From the NCBI GenBank assembly GCA_037951165.1, contig JBBDHG010000041.1, positions 1,208,501-1,272,500 of the forward strand: DNA of 64,000 nt. Direction: 5' to 3'. Shown here in pieces: positions 12,329 through 23,148 of the stretch. A program made the translations under genes and the position numbers. Positions within the stretch are counted from its first letter, which is position 1, and the number at the start of each line of letters is the position of its first letter. The notes under the pieces were generated by a model. The model made no database searches. It had not been told where the DNA came from and saw only the letters and a list, made by a program, of their open reading frames with translations. This stretch comes from Lophius americanus. Its lineage: Eukaryota > Chordata > Actinopteri > Lophiiformes > Lophiidae.

Positions 12329-14101
12329 TTCATGGATTGTGTATGTCTTATAAGTTAGATATTGAATTTTGTGAAATGCAGTGAATATCGCAAATGACTT
12401 CTGAACACTACTCATAAATAAATAAAAATGTACTATAAGGTCTCAGAAATTACGTCAAGATTTAATCCAAACTTTTTTTTTTTAAATAAAAAAAAAAAAA
12501 AGACCCCGCATGGTTAGTTGTTGGCCGGTTGGGATGAAATCCTCTCTTTTACTCGGCTAATCCCCGAGATATCAGACACAAGAGCTCCAAAAAAAAGAAG
12601 TCGTTTTGCAGCACCAGCCACCGAACGACACCGGGACTCTTGGGGTAGCATTCCATTTCTCAGCACGTGCAATCTGCTAAACCCAAAACAGCCGCGCGGC
12701 TCCGAAACACCAGCTCGTCATAGCAACCCGACCATCCGCGCGCCTTTTCACCTGTTCGACCCACAGCAGCGGTCTGCAGAGGTGGATCACGGATGTAGCT
12801 AAAATGGACAAAAGGAGTCCGAGATCCGCCAGCTTGATGTGAGTGACCGACAACATCAGGTATTATTAGGTAGGATGGATCACTCAGAACACGAACCTCA
12901 ACTTTAAACAAAAAAAGTATAGTGTTCTAGAAAAATCTAGAGAAAACTGACAATCAAAGCATGTTGGGTCGTTTTGTCATGATCCATCTCCACCTGATCC
13001 GAATGTTTAGTCAAATAACTGAATGGTAAACATGTCCTGGTCACCTGGTGAGGCCTTCAACAACAAAATACTTTATGTTCAATTTAGACTCAAGATGTAT
13101 GTTAGGCTAAAATCAAACAATGCAGCCCTCAGGGTTGAGTTTTAATGGAAATATTGGCCAATTTATACAATGCATGAGAATGACTTAGTCCAATGTGCTG
13201 CATATGAATCAACTGGTTTGTATTATTCATATTTGACTCATTGGAGTTTTTTCCCCAGACTAAAACTCTTGTAAAGTAACAGTTGGCCCGATTGAGTCCA
13301 TATTTCTAACTTGTATTTGTCATATTTGTACAGTAATTGTTCATATTTCACTCATTAGGGGTACTTTTTTTTTTGCAAAAAACAATTATCATGAGTCCGA
13401 TTGTGTCTAGAAGGTGAATTGTCACGAGGAAATGTTTTATTACTGCACTGAGGTAAATTATTCAACTGTATTTATCTTCATCATCGAGGCACTACGGGAT
13501 CTTATCTTAGAGCATATTGCTGATTGAGTCAATATGTCCTGTTTGAGATCATTTAATGAGTCATATTTTATTTGAGGAGTTCAATCAGGGGGATTTCTTG
13601 TACAACGCAGGAGATTGGGGCTTTTCAGGGATATAACCTGGCTGTCGGGGGAGTTCCATCTCGTCACAGGTTTAGCTTACCAGTATATGAGCTGTGAATG
13701 ATGTGTTCTTCCAACCTTTAGTTCCATAGAAAGGTCAATACTATTCAATATAAAATGTAAAAAAAATAAAGCGAAGAAATCTCTGAAAATAAAAAGAGAA
13801 AAATCCTTTTTATTTTTTTCCTTTCCTCAGTGATCAACCTTCTTGAAAGGTCGCTGATTCCTCAGGTTATAGGAACTACTGATCTGTTTGTTTGCATGTA
13901 TGATGAAGATTCATCTATAAGGCAGTAGAAAAAACAGAAAAACCCGAGATAGAAGTATATAGATGATCAAAGAACGCTAAAAGAAAAATGGCGAGCGAAT
14001 CCATTGACGGTAACTGTTTCCTGTGCATTCATTATTCAGACATCAACAGGTAAACGGGACCACCATCACAACCTGCCTTCGTCCAGAGGAACCACAGCAA
14101 A
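12329..14101. other. Intergenic region between fdx2 and zglp1
   Basis: 12.53-12.85 kb is clearly GC- and CpG-richer than its flanks and includes CCGCGCGCC-like blocks and a GTCATAGCAACCC stretch resembling half of an RFX X-box. It may be a promoter or 5' exon of zglp1, but no splice junction to 14.1 kb could be fixed. 13.2-13.68 kb belongs to a dispersed repeat family, with GAGTTCAATCAGGGGGATTT at about 13,578 also seen at 51.93 kb. The rest is AT-rich. Confidence 0.4.
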
Positions 14102-17100
14102 ATGGAAAATGATGCCTGCCACGGCGCTCAGAGCTCGGCCCTCTCTTACCTTCTCCGCGAAGTTTCAAAGCTAGCCTCGCCCGACCACGACAGTTTCCTG
14201 GACGCAGCTCCTCCCCCCACGTGGATAAATGAACATTCCAGGCCTTTCATGGTGAAGAAACGGCAGGAGGATGCACATTCCTTCAGAATACCCAATAGCT
14301 GCAGCAAAAACACTTTGCCTCACATCGCGTCTTGTAATCCGTTCAAAAAAGTAAAGGAGGAAATTCAGGCCGGCAAGGTCCCGGCTGTGTTTGAGCCGCA
14401 TCGCGACTTCAGCAGCCCCTGGAAGGTGTTGAGTCTGATCAACCTGCAGTGTGAGAAGCTCCTGCATCACGGAGGTGTCGAGGAGTCGGACCCAAGTTCG
14501 GTGTCATCCGCCGCAGGATTCAGCCATTTAATGAACAAGTCCTTGAACGCAGCACCGTCTGTTCGTAACTGTACCAGAGAGGAAGTCCCAGCTCCTCTGA
14601 GTCCTGGGCAAGAAGTGAGATTCTGCAGCGGAGGAGCTGGTGGTTCTGAAACAGATCGCTGTGTGAGAAACTCCAGAGTGGGTCGTTGTGTTCGGTCCCA
14701 TTCTAATGAAAAACTAAACACAGCATCATCTCCTCAACTTCTTTCTCCTCTTAAGGTCCAGCGGACTTTTAATCCAAATGTAGCTCTGTGGAATCCAGCA
14801 CCAAAACTGGATCACAATGCAAACCTCTCAGTGAACACAGAGGACATATTTGAGACCCAGCTGCACCCTATGACCTCGGTACCGCCTTCCTCGCCATCAG
14901 CGTCTCTCTTGTTTAGCATTACAGAGAAGATCTGCTCTCTCCCAAACCAGAACCACACAGTCGCCACACCTACACCGGAACGTTCTCCCGTAGAGGGACA
15001 CTCTCCTCCAGCGCCACCACTTAAATGTTCCAGCCATAATGGAGAAGCAAGCGCTGTACCCTCTGCAACATCAGAACCAGAACTCCCACCAGTGCAAAAG
15101 GAGGAAACTGCTCCTCCATTGACCCAGCAGCAGGGAACCAGGACTCGTAGAAAACAACCTCATCCCTGCCGGAGTTTTGATATCCTAGACCCGGACTTCC
15201 AGGGAGTGATGTTCAGGATGGATGCAGAACTGGGCCGCAGCAGGGAACAGTGTCGACTCCACATAGCTTCAAGGTTCAGGTGCTGACAGATTCAGCACCG
15301 TCTGTGTGGGAATGTCTTTGTATTAATACATTTATTCACATTATTGTCATATCCTGTAACCATGACAGCAAGGAGCTCCGCAAAGGTGTGAGAAAACCAA
15401 GGAGGAGAACACGGACCTCCCAGAACTCCTTCAGAATCAGGAGCTCGGACGAGGAGAGTGACCTCAGCACCGGTGTCTCCAGTGAGTAGAACCCCCATAC
15501 CTGCTCCTTTCAAGGACAATACAACAGATGTTTTCATTTTCACTGCTTCGCCACACGGGAATCTGCAGCTGCTGCAAGTTTAAATTAATCGTCTCTCTGA
15601 CAAAATGTTTTTAAATCTCGTTTTTCATATTCTCATTTTACGCATGTTGGTTAATCAAAAGGAAAATGACCAATCGAGGAAATAAAAACACAAACAAAGC
15701 AGTGAGGCATGAAGATATAAATTTAATAAACACATTTTTAGATGGGTGGTGTATAAAAGTAAGGAACTTAATAATTAATTTCCACTCAGGTTTATGAAAT
15801 ACCCCTTTTAAAGAGTTTAAAACTAAATAAATGTTTCCTGTTCATTTGTTTTCATACTTTTTTGTCTTATTTCAGCATGAAGTTTCATGTAAAATGTTTA
15901 TTTTCTTTTATTCCCCTCTGCAGAAAAAGACGATGGCCTGTCAGGAGAGAACTGTCACCGCAGCGAAATGAATGCTTGCACCGCTAATCTTTTCATTTTT
16001 GATAAATGAACCCACAGACGAGCGAACACTCTGCTTTTCTTCATCACACACGCAGGAATGCATGCATGATGTCAAAGTCAAGCCTCGGCTGTGGCTTGAG
16101 AAGGGTTTTGTAAAAGTGAACTGGGCACAGAGAGGTTGGTTGTGTCACTAAGAAGAGTTTCTGTTTTCTGTTCCAGCAGAGGGTAAGATCTGTGCATCAT
16201 GCTGTACCAGGAAGACGCCCATGTGGAGGGACGCAGAGGACGGGACCCCACTCTGTAACGCCTGTGGAATAAGGTATCTCACAGTAACACCGCTGATGTG
16301 AAATGACACAAACGTGAAGTTTTTAGATGCCTGCGAAAAGCCTAGGAACCCAATTCCAGTCGCGTAAAAGACTTGATTTTGAAACAGGCATGAAAACATT
16401 TTATTTTCTACATGAGCTTCATAAGTCAATCATTGGTTGTCCATGTAAACATTTATTTATCGTATTATATTTGAGGAAAATTCGTTCCAAAATATAATGA
16501 TACTCAAATAATGAAGAATTGGACTGGATGTGAATGTCAGTTACTTGTCAGATAAGTTCCCAATCATTATTTCATGATTCAACAAGTATCAGTTCTGTCC
16601 ACCAGAAACGTCTCAACAAGTTCCCTGACTGGGACTCATGGGGATTTTATGGCATTTTATTATTAACTGTAACGTCCTCTGTGTCTGTGGTTCAATAACT
16701 ATAACATCATCTGTGTCTGTGGTTCAATAACTATAACATCCTCCATGTCTGTGGTTCAATAACTATAACATCATCTGTGTCTGTGGTTCAATAACTATAA
16801 CATCCTCCATGTCTGTGGTTCAATAACTATAACATCATCTGTGTCTGTGGTTCAATAACTATAACATCCTCCGTGTCTGTGGTTCAATAACTATAGCATC
16901 ATCTGTGTCTGTGGTTCAATAACTATAACATCATCTGTGTCTGTGGTTCAATAACTATAACATCATCTGTGTCTGTGGTTCAATAACTATAACATCCTCC
17001 ATGTCTGTGGTTCAATAACTATAACATCCTCCATGTCTGTGGTTCAATAACTATAACATCATCTGTGTCTGTGGTTCAATAACTATAGCATCATCTGTGT

Positions 17101-20100
17101 GTGTGGTTCAATAACTATAACATCATCTGTGTCTGTGGTTCAATAACTATAACATCATCTGTGTCTGTGGTTCAATAACTATAACATCATCTGTGTCTGT
17201 GGTTCAATAACTATAACATCCTCTGTCAGTCGTTAAATTGTTCTATCATCCACATGTTATATCTTTTATAACCTCTAAATGATTTAAAAAAGGTTTGGGA
17301 ACCACCTACACCCAATATATATAAAACTTTGGCGAAACACTGACACCAAATATATATAAAACTTTGATGAACCACTGACATAGACGTTATAAACCTTTGG
17401 GAACCACTGACACCAAATCTATAAAACTTTGGGAACCACCGACACCAAATATATATGTAATACTTTGGGAACCACTGACACCAAATATATATAAAACTTT
17501 GATGAACCACTGACATAGACGTTATAAACCTTTGGGAACCACTGACACCAAATCTATAAACTTTGGGAACCACCGACACCAAATATATATAAAACTTTGA
17601 TGAACCACTGACATAGACGTTATAAAACTTTGGGAACCACTGACACCAAATCTATAAACTTTGGGAACCACCGACACCAAATATATATGTAATACTTTGG
17701 GAACCACTGACACCAAATATATATAAAACTTTGATGAACCACTGACATAGACGTTATAAACCTTTGGGAACCACTGACACCAAATCTATAAAACTTTGGG
17801 AACCACCGACACCAAATATATATGTAATACTTTGGGAACCACTGACACCAAATATATATAAAACTTTGGCGAACCACTGACAGAGACGTTATAAACCTTT
17901 GGGAACCACTGACACCAAATCTATAAAACTTTGGGAACCACCGACACCAAATATATATGTAATACTTTGGGAACCACTGACACCAAATATATATAAAACT
18001 TTGGCGAACCACTGACAGAGACGTTATAAACCTTTGGGAACCACTGACACCAAATCTATAAAACTTTGGGAACCACCGACACCAAATATATATATAATAC
18101 TTTGGGAACCACTGAAAACAAGTATATATATATATAAAACTTTGGCGAACCACTGACACCAAATATATATAAAACTTTGATGAACCACTGACATAGACGT
18201 TATAAACCTTTGGGAACCACTGACACCAAATACATAAAACTTTGGGAACCACCGACAAAAAAAATATATATAAAACTTTGGGAACCACTGACACCAAATA
18301 TATATAAAACTTTGGGAAGCACCGACACTAAATATATATAAAACTTTGGGAACCACTGACACCAAATATATATAAAACTTTGGGAACCACTCACATAGAC
18401 GTTTTAAACCTTTGGGAACCACTGACACCAAATCTATAAAACTTTGGGAACCACCGACACCAAATATATATGTAATACTTTGGGAACCACTGACACCAAA
18501 TATATATAAAACTTTGATGAACCACTGACATAGACGTTATAAACCTTTGGGAACCACTGACACCAAATCTATAAAACTTTGGGAACCACCGACACCAAAT
18601 ATATATGTTATACTTTGGGAACCACTGACACCAAATATATATAAAACTTTGGCGAACCACTGACAGAGACGTTATAAAACTTTGGGAACCACTGACACCA
18701 AATCTATAAAACTTTGGGAACCACCGACACCAAATATATATGTAATACTTTGGGAACCACTGACACCAAATATATATAAAACTTTGGCGAACCACTGACA
18801 GAGACGTTATAAACCTTTGGGAACCACTGACACCAAATCTATAAAACTTTGGGAACCACCGACACCAAATATATATGTAATACTTTGGGAACCACTGACA
18901 CCAAATATATATAAAACTTTGGCGAACCACTGACAGAGACGTTATAAACCTTTGGGAACCACTGACACCAAATCTATAAAACTTTGGGAACCACCGACAC
19001 CAAATATATATATAATACTTTGGGAACCACTGAAAACAAGTATATATATATAAAACTTTGGCGAACCACTGACACCAAATATATATAAAACTTTGATGAA
19101 CCACTGACATAGACGTTATAAACCTTTGGGAACCACTGACACCAAATACATAAAACTTTGGGAACCACCGACAAAAAAAATATATATAAAACTTTGGGAA
19201 CCACTGACACCAAATATATATAAAACTTTGGGAAGCACCGACACTAAATATATATAAAACTTTGGGAACCACTGACACCAAATATATATAAAACTTTGGG
19301 AACCACTCACATAGACGTTTTAAACCTTTGGGAACCACTGACACCAAATCTATAAAACTTTGGGAACCACCGACACCAAATATATATGTAATACTTTGGG
19401 AACCACTGACACCAAATATATATAAAACTTTGATGAACCACTGACATAGACGTTATAAACCTTTGGGAACCACTGACACCAAATCTATAAAACTTTGGGA
19501 ACCACCGACACCAAATATATATGTTATACTTTGGGAACCACTGACACCAAATATATATAAAACTTTGGCGAACCACTGACAGAGACGTTATAAAACTTTG
19601 GGAACCACTGACACCAAATCTATAAAACTTTGGGAACCACCGACACCAAATATATATGTAATACTTTGGGAACCACTGACACCAAATATATATAAAACTT
19701 TGGCGAACCACTGACAGAGACGTTATAAACCTTTGGGAACCACTGACACCAAATCTATAAAACTTTGGGAACCACCGACACCAAATATATATGTAATACT
19801 TTGGGAACCACTGACACCAAATATATATAAAACTTTGGCGAACCACTGACAGAGACGTTATAAACCTTTGGGAACCACTGACACCAAATCTATAAAACTT
19901 TGGGAACCACCGACACCAAATATATATATAATACTTTGGGAACCACTGAAAACAAGTATATATATATAAAACTTTGGCGAACCACTGACACCAAATATAT
20001 ATAAAACTTTGATGAACCACTGACATAGACGTTATAAACCTTTGGGAACCACTGACACCAAATACATAAAACTTTGGGAACCACCGACAAAAAAATATAT

Positions 20101-20340
20101 ATAAAACTTTGGGAACCACTGACACCAAATATATATAAAACTTTGGGAACCACTGATTTAAAAGAAAGTTCAACCCCGACTGAATTCTTCTGTCTGGATT
20201 GTTGAAGGTATAAGAAGTACAAAGTGCGCTGCGTCAACTGTTGGCACATCCCCAGGAAAGATGGCAACTCCAACTCCTGCTGCCACAAGTGTGGGAACTT
20301 TGTGAAGCTGACCTCGACGCAGCGGAAACCCACCAGTTAG
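14102..20340 (+). CDS. zglp1: Zinc finger GATA-like protein 1, copy A
   Basis: Coding exons read as 14102-15279, 15369-15481, 16180-16273 and 20208-20340, 505 residues, all in phase. Residues 1-390 are low-complexity, Ser/Pro-rich and unlike known domains. Residues 435-459 form a GATA-type finger, C-x2-C-x17-C-x2-C, containing TPMWRDAEDGTPLCNACG. It is followed by YKKYKVRC and a second degenerate finger, Cys470, 473, 487, 490 (C-x2-C-x13-C-x2-C). This double arrangement and the RYKKY link are typical of ZGLP1. In mice ZGLP1 is nuclear and promotes oogenic fate; a fish role is inference. The exon 1 donor could also be at 15273 in the same phase, removing two residues. Intron 3 is 3.9 kb because of two tandem arrays, against 0.6 kb in copy B. 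The neighbour fdx2 agrees with human gene order. Confidence 0.9.
16676..17226. repeat. 32-bp minisatellite in zglp1 copy A intron 3
   Basis: About 17 tandem copies of a 32-bp unit containing CTGTGGTTCAATAACTATAA, then CATCATCTGTGT or CATCCTCCATGT. The two variants alternate in runs, which shows local unequal exchange. It has no counterpart in copy B and is unrelated to the next array. Confidence 0.95.
17290..20155. repeat. Nested higher-order satellite in zglp1 copy A intron 3
   Basis: About 2.9 kb of tandem monomers of 27-36 bp built around AACTTTGGGAACCACTGACA plus an ATATAT-type spacer. Four monomers form a 135-bp unit; for example the GACAGAGACGTTATAAACC variant recurs 135 bp apart near 17,880 and 18,015. 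These 135-bp units and other variants form a larger repeat of 916 bp; for example the unique CACTCACATAGACGTTTTAA variant is at about 18,388 and 19,304. Roughly three large units are present. Because 135 is a multiple of three, the minus strand shows long but meaningless open frames. Confidence 0.95.
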
Positions 20341-20913
20341 GGAACACTCGGACCAAAGGTATCCACACGTCAGAAGTCAAATAGAAGCCACACCTGCTCA
20401 CGACACATGAAGACACTCTCTCTGAGCCTTTGGTTCTCAGTCATCCCCACTTCTCTACTGATGTTGATGCAAACAGGGAACTTCACCAGCGTTGACGTGA
20501 AGTCCTCTCTTACGTTGTTGAATATCACGCAGCAACTTTCCTTCCTTTGATGCAGGACCGGTCAGGGAAAATCCAACAAGGTTGCAAACTAAAAGGAAAA
20601 AAAACTCATAAAAAAAGTCTTTTGAAGAATGACCTGTGACCCTTCAGTGACCTGCTACCTGTGATGCAGGTGACGAGAAAATGTTTAACCTCCTTAGGAA
20701 AACTGTTTGCTAAGTTCAGCAGATAGATAAAATAAGCTATTTATTTTGTGGTGTTTGTGATCATTTCTATTTTTAGTTGTTCTGGCAGCATTTTTTTTTT
20801 CCTTGTTCATTTGGGTTGATGTTTTGAAAGATGGACAGATTTTCTTGGTGTTTCCGTTTTTTGTGTGAAGAATTAATTGATTTAAATGTGTGTTTTCATT
20901 GGATTTGGTCTGT

Positions 20914-20919
20914 ATTAAA
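20914..20919 (+). terminator. Probable poly(A) signal of zglp1 copy A
   Basis: ATTAAA in the context TTTGGTCTGTATTAAATT, about 570 bp after the stop codon. The equivalent position behind copy B (27,052-27,057) keeps the same motif in a similar context, which supports it as the real 3' end signal. Confidence 0.55.
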
Positions 20920-20993
20920 TTCAAAATGAACCATCTAATTTGGGTTTCTGGGTCTTCTTTAGGTGCATAAGTAAGGCTTTTGCAGAGTACACG

Positions 20994-21206
20994 GGTCTGT
21001 GGAGGACCAAAAGTGACATAAGGACAAATAAATATATGAATAAATAAATGCAGAAATTTATAAATAAATGTGTAAGTTAATTAATTAATTATTAGTAGGT
21101 ATATAAGTAAATCTCGTCATTCAGAAGAGCTTCATTAAATTATTTTAAATGTATTTATTCATTCATTTATTTGTCCTTAAGTCACTTTTGGTCCTCCCTA
21201 CAGACC
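20994..21206. mobile_element. Palindromic MITE
   Basis: A 213-bp element whose ends are inverted repeats: GGTCTGTGGAGGACCAAAAG at 20,994, and on the other strand GGTCTGTAGGGAGGACCAAA at 21,206. The similarity continues inward for about 45 bp through AGTGAC-TAAGGACAAATAAA. The interior is AT-rich, with ATAAATAAATG repeats. No coding capacity. The superfamily is not assigned. It lies just after the 3' end of zglp1 copy A. Confidence 0.8.
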
Positions 21207-21401
21207 ACTTCATGGACAGGTAAAAGGAGGAACTGATCGTTAATGTCTCATTCTACCATCACCGATCCAGGATTTGTTCTAACCCAGAGGTCATAAAGGA
21301 GTAACATTTTTTATAAATAGAAGAAAATCCAGAGAAAACATGAATTCAGACCCTAAAATCTTTTTCAATCGCATCCTCGTATCATTACTAATAGGGTTTA
21401 C

Positions 21402-21402
<1 letters not shown>

Positions 21403-21432
<30 letters not shown>
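21403..21432. repeat. (CAT)10 microsatellite
   Basis: Ten perfect CAT triplets in the 5' flank of the forkhead pseudogene. The flank of the intact forkhead gene reads CCCATCATTAC at the matching place, so the array expanded after the duplication. Confidence 0.95.
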
Positions 21433-21451
21433 ACTCTTCATTCCGAGCTCA

Positions 21452-21658
21452 GTGCTGCAGGTTCTATCTGTAGAGCAGCCTGCAGGAGGAAGAGGAGAGG
21501 TTCTGGTGGGATCCTTAAATCTGATGATGGAGACAGACACTGAGGGCCAGACAGACTGTGGAGAAGATGAGAAGAAGGCAGATGTGTCTGTGTTTGGTCA
21601 GAGTGAGGTCACCATGGAGCAGAAGCCTTCATCCTTCAGTCTTGAGGAGCAGCAGGAG

Positions 21659-21692
<34 letters not shown>

Positions 21693-22145
21693 GTGCCGCA
21701 GCAGTAGTCTTACATCACCCTCATCACAATGGAGATCCTCCTGAGTCCGGAGAAGAACCATCTCACCCTCAGAGACACATGAGAGTCCATCAGCCGGCGC
21801 TTTGCCTTTTTATCGGCACAAATTCCCCGCGTGGCAGAACTTCCTGCAGCGCTCTGCTGTTATCCCATAAAATAAAAGTATATCAGTATCACATTACAAC
21901 GTGAAGGTTGAAAACGTTTCGTTTCCTAAATGATTCAAGAAGCACCTCCTGAAAGGATCCGGGACTCAGGAGCGCCGCCGGACGTCTGGTCGGTTCTCCT
22001 CTGCCGGGTCCAGAACTCCCAGAATCTTCTGTGAGCAGCATCAGAACTGAGCTCTCCTCGCTTTCCTCCCAACATTCTCCCCTTGTTTGACCCCTGACGT
22101 AACCCACCATGTTCCCTGCTGGAATCCGAAATGTTTCCTCTAAAT
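21452..22145 (+). pseudogene. FoxD-like forkhead pseudogene (copy A of the duplicated block)
   Basis: Homologous to the intact forkhead gene at 28,346-29,185. The start (ATG 21,524 or 21,527, then ETDTEGQTDCGEDEKK) and the Glu-rich stretch are kept. The first third of the forkhead domain follows but is frameshifted: DNA matching SYIALITMAILQSPEKK lies at about 21,705-21,765 and DNA matching SRRFAFY at about 21,790-21,810. After the sequence for FPAWQN the rest of helix 3 and wing 1 is missing and replaced by about 60 bp of AT-rich filler (21,850-21,900). Sequence matching the RKRF end and the C-terminus then resumes with stops. A functional DNA-binding domain cannot be made. A residual open frame runs to 21,904. 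Confidence 0.85.
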
Positions 22146-22951
22146 CAATCTAATTTACTTCAATGACGCAGGTTCGAAATTTCAGGTGTGTCTTTGATGT
22201 TTCTGCGCACGCGACTCTCAGAAAACCGCGAAAACGTGGATATTTTGTAGCAAAAAGTCGGAACAACAAAAACTAGTTTGAAGCTATTACTTCTCTCTAC
22301 AATTCCAGTTCCGTGAGTTTACGGTATCAGAATTAAATACATTTTTATCCTTCCTAACCCGTTAGGACCCATAATGTCACAAACCATTTAAATTCTTTGA
22401 GAACTATTATAATTCTATAACTACGAGTTCTGTTTTACACGCAAACTCTTCTGACATCATTTTAAACAAATTGTTATACAACAAGTCGGGAGAACATTGT
22501 TATATTATATATATTGTTGTGACGATAAGCCTGTCGGCGAAGTTAAAAGCTTGATATACAGTATGTAAATAAAAACTATGTTCCGAGAGAAAAAAATAAC
22601 AAGCTAATTATTTTCAAATCTGGAAATATTACTATAAATCCTAATGTTACATGTATTTAACAAATCTCTGACAAACGGCAGCATTTCAATAATGTTTTTC
22701 CCATTTCAGAAACTATAATTTCTGAAATGTGTCCCATTTTCTCTCTTTCATAATCAACATAATTTTCCTTTAAAGAAGAAAACATGTATTTTTTATCATT
22801 TATTTTAATAAAAATCTAATTTTAGGCCTTTGACAGCATGATATAGGAAAAGTTCCGTCTTACCTTTCAACTACAACTATATGAGCCTCATTAAACCATT
22901 TAATTAATATTATCCTTGATCTGAAAGTGGTTTGCATTGATCTAACACATT
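22146..22951. other. AT-rich spacer between the duplicated blocks
   Basis: No gene or known element is recognised. It marks the border between the forkhead pseudogene and the start of zglp1 copy B. Confidence 0.5.
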
Positions 22952-23093
22952 TATGTTGTTGGAGATTTGGGTTCAATTCCAGCTGTGGGGTCCTTGAGTA
23001 AGACCCTGAACCCCCACTCACCCCCTTATGTATGCACCATGTATAACAATGCGACACAATGAAGTAAGAATTGTCATCATTATTATTATTGAG
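22952..23093 (+). repeat. SINE-like fragment
   Basis: GGGTTCAATTCC resembles a tRNA-type B box, followed by GTGGGGTCCTTGAGTAAGAC, CCTGAACCC and a tail of ATTATTATT. The GGTCCTTGAGTAAGACCCTG block recurs at 37.83 kb. Ends are not well defined. It abuts the 5' edge of zglp1 copy B. Confidence 0.55.
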
Positions 23094-23148
23094 ACATCAA
23101 CAGGAACACAAGACAGATCTGCTCAACATCAAGGGAAACCAGTGGCCA

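Noticed and set aside
15901..16010. Extra zglp1 exon after a CTGCAG acceptor at 15,923
   Set aside because: Exons 2 and 3 join in phase without it, copy B has no counterpart, and there is no good donor.
16676..20155. Regularly spaced repeats resembling a CRISPR array
   Set aside because: Units are head-to-tail without unique spacers, in a vertebrate intron.
17226..20333. Long minus-strand open frames (up to 318 codons) of a repetitive WFPKF/IYIWC protein
   Set aside because: They are the translation of a tandem satellite whose 135-bp unit is a multiple of three. Several frames are open at once, and the array lies in an intron of zglp1.
23071..23148. Upstream extension of zglp1 copy B
   Set aside because: The extension begins with TTG and contains repeat-derived sequence. 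The ATG at 23,149 matches the start of copy A.
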